This document shows positions 4,772 to 5,023 of a DNA stretch of 5,023 nucleotides, piece after piece. The stretch lies in the NCBI GenBank assembly GCA_013153795.1, contig JAADDV010000143.1:1-5023 (forward strand), read 5' to 3'. The stretch is from Aquificota bacterium (GTDB lineage Bacteria > Aquificota > Aquificia > Aquificales > Hydrogenothermaceae). How positions within the stretch are numbered: position 1 is the first letter of the stretch; every line of letters begins with the position of its first letter. The notes under the pieces were generated by a model. It did not search any database and had not been told where the DNA came from. It was given only the letters and a program-made list of their open reading frames with translations. A program made the translations under genes and the position numbers.

Positions 4772-5023
4772 ATGGGAGTTGGAAATTTAATAAAAAAAGC
4801 TTTTATATATTTACCTATTTTAGGACTTATAATCTCTCTTTTATTTTTTTTCTTTTGGAATAGAAAAAATAATCTTGAAGAAGCTTATTTATTTCAAAAA
4901 ACTTATAAAATAAACTCTGAATTTAAAGCGGTTTTAGATGGATATGATAAACTTATATCTTTCTTCTTTAAGGAAATTATAAATAAAAATGAAGAAGCGA
5001 AAAAAATTATATATAATGCTTCT
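4772..5023 (+). CDS. Membrane-anchored protein, probable sensor N-terminus (cut by right window edge)
   Basis: An open frame of 84 codons runs from the ATG at 4772 to the window end with no stop. Residues 1-9 are short and basic (two Lys at 8-9). Residues 10-29 form one strong hydrophobic helix (Ala10 to Trp29, with four Phe in a row near its end), followed by Asn-Arg-Lys, which reads as a signal anchor. From about 33 the chain is charged and helical, with aromatic and hydrophobic residues spaced as in a long helix (Leu35 to Ser84). This layout, and the Gly-Tyr-Asp-Lys-Leu then Phe-Phe-Lys-Glu-Ile-Ile-Asn region at 57-71, is like the start of periplasmic sensor domains of histidine kinases, chemoreceptors or GGDEF/EAL proteins. 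That is inference from the N-terminus only: no output domain is in view. It is divergent from argH. Confidence 0.72.
   Translation, partial: MGVGNLIKKAFIYLPILGLIISLLFFFFWNRKNNLEEAYLFQKTYKINSEFKAVLDGYDKLISFFFKEIINKNEEAKKIIYNAS

Noticed and set aside
1..5023. CRISPR array, insertion sequence, prophage or defence system
   Set aside because: No regularly spaced repeats, transposase-like frames, terminal inverted repeats with duplications, or defence-gene motifs were seen; the complete genes are housekeeping.

Overview
The window is strongly AT-rich (roughly 30% G+C by eye), tightly packed bacterial DNA. It carries housekeeping genes plus two genes cut by the window edges. A thermophilic bacterium is suggested by three things: a tRNA of about 64% G+C in this AT-rich background, Lys/Glu/Ile-rich proteins, and a peroxiredoxin of the archaeal/thermophile Prx6-like type with two C-terminal cysteines. 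My best guess is an Aquificota relative (Sulfurihydrogenibium/Hydrogenothermaceae-like). This is inference from protein style and composition, not a database match.

Layout from left to right. 1-328 (minus) is the N-terminal 109 residues of an unrecognised protein that runs off the left edge. 329-516 is a divergent regulatory gap holding a candidate peroxiredoxin promoter (449-476), a weak PerR-like box (476-490) and a near-perfect Shine-Dalgarno. 517-1179 (plus) is a complete peroxiredoxin. 1176-1209 is a symmetric hairpin terminator shared with the convergent guaA gene. 1206-2747 (minus) is guaA, GMP synthase, with a TTG start. 2748-2833 is a short divergent promoter region with a palindromic -10. 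2834-3202 (plus) is a small gamma-glutamylcyclotransferase-like protein. 3205-3278 (minus) is tRNA-His(GTG), with its own promoter overlapping the end of argH. 3318-4694 (minus) is argH, argininosuccinate lyase. 4695-4771 is a short divergent gap. 4772-5023 (plus) is the start of a membrane-anchored, probably sensory, protein that runs off the right edge.

The genes do not form a single pathway. They cover peroxide defence, the last step of GMP synthesis, the last step of arginine synthesis, histidine decoding and a probable gamma-glutamyl-peptide/amine enzyme. Strands alternate, so most genes seem to be transcribed singly from their own promoters, with -10 elements visible in the gaps. I found no CRISPR array, insertion sequence, prophage gene or evident novel multi-gene system. 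The most interesting items are small-scale: the terminator that contains both stop codons, the promoter and tRNA packing around tRNA-His, the palindromic -10 between divergent genes, a possible peroxide-responsive operator, and the unrecognised partial gene at the left edge.
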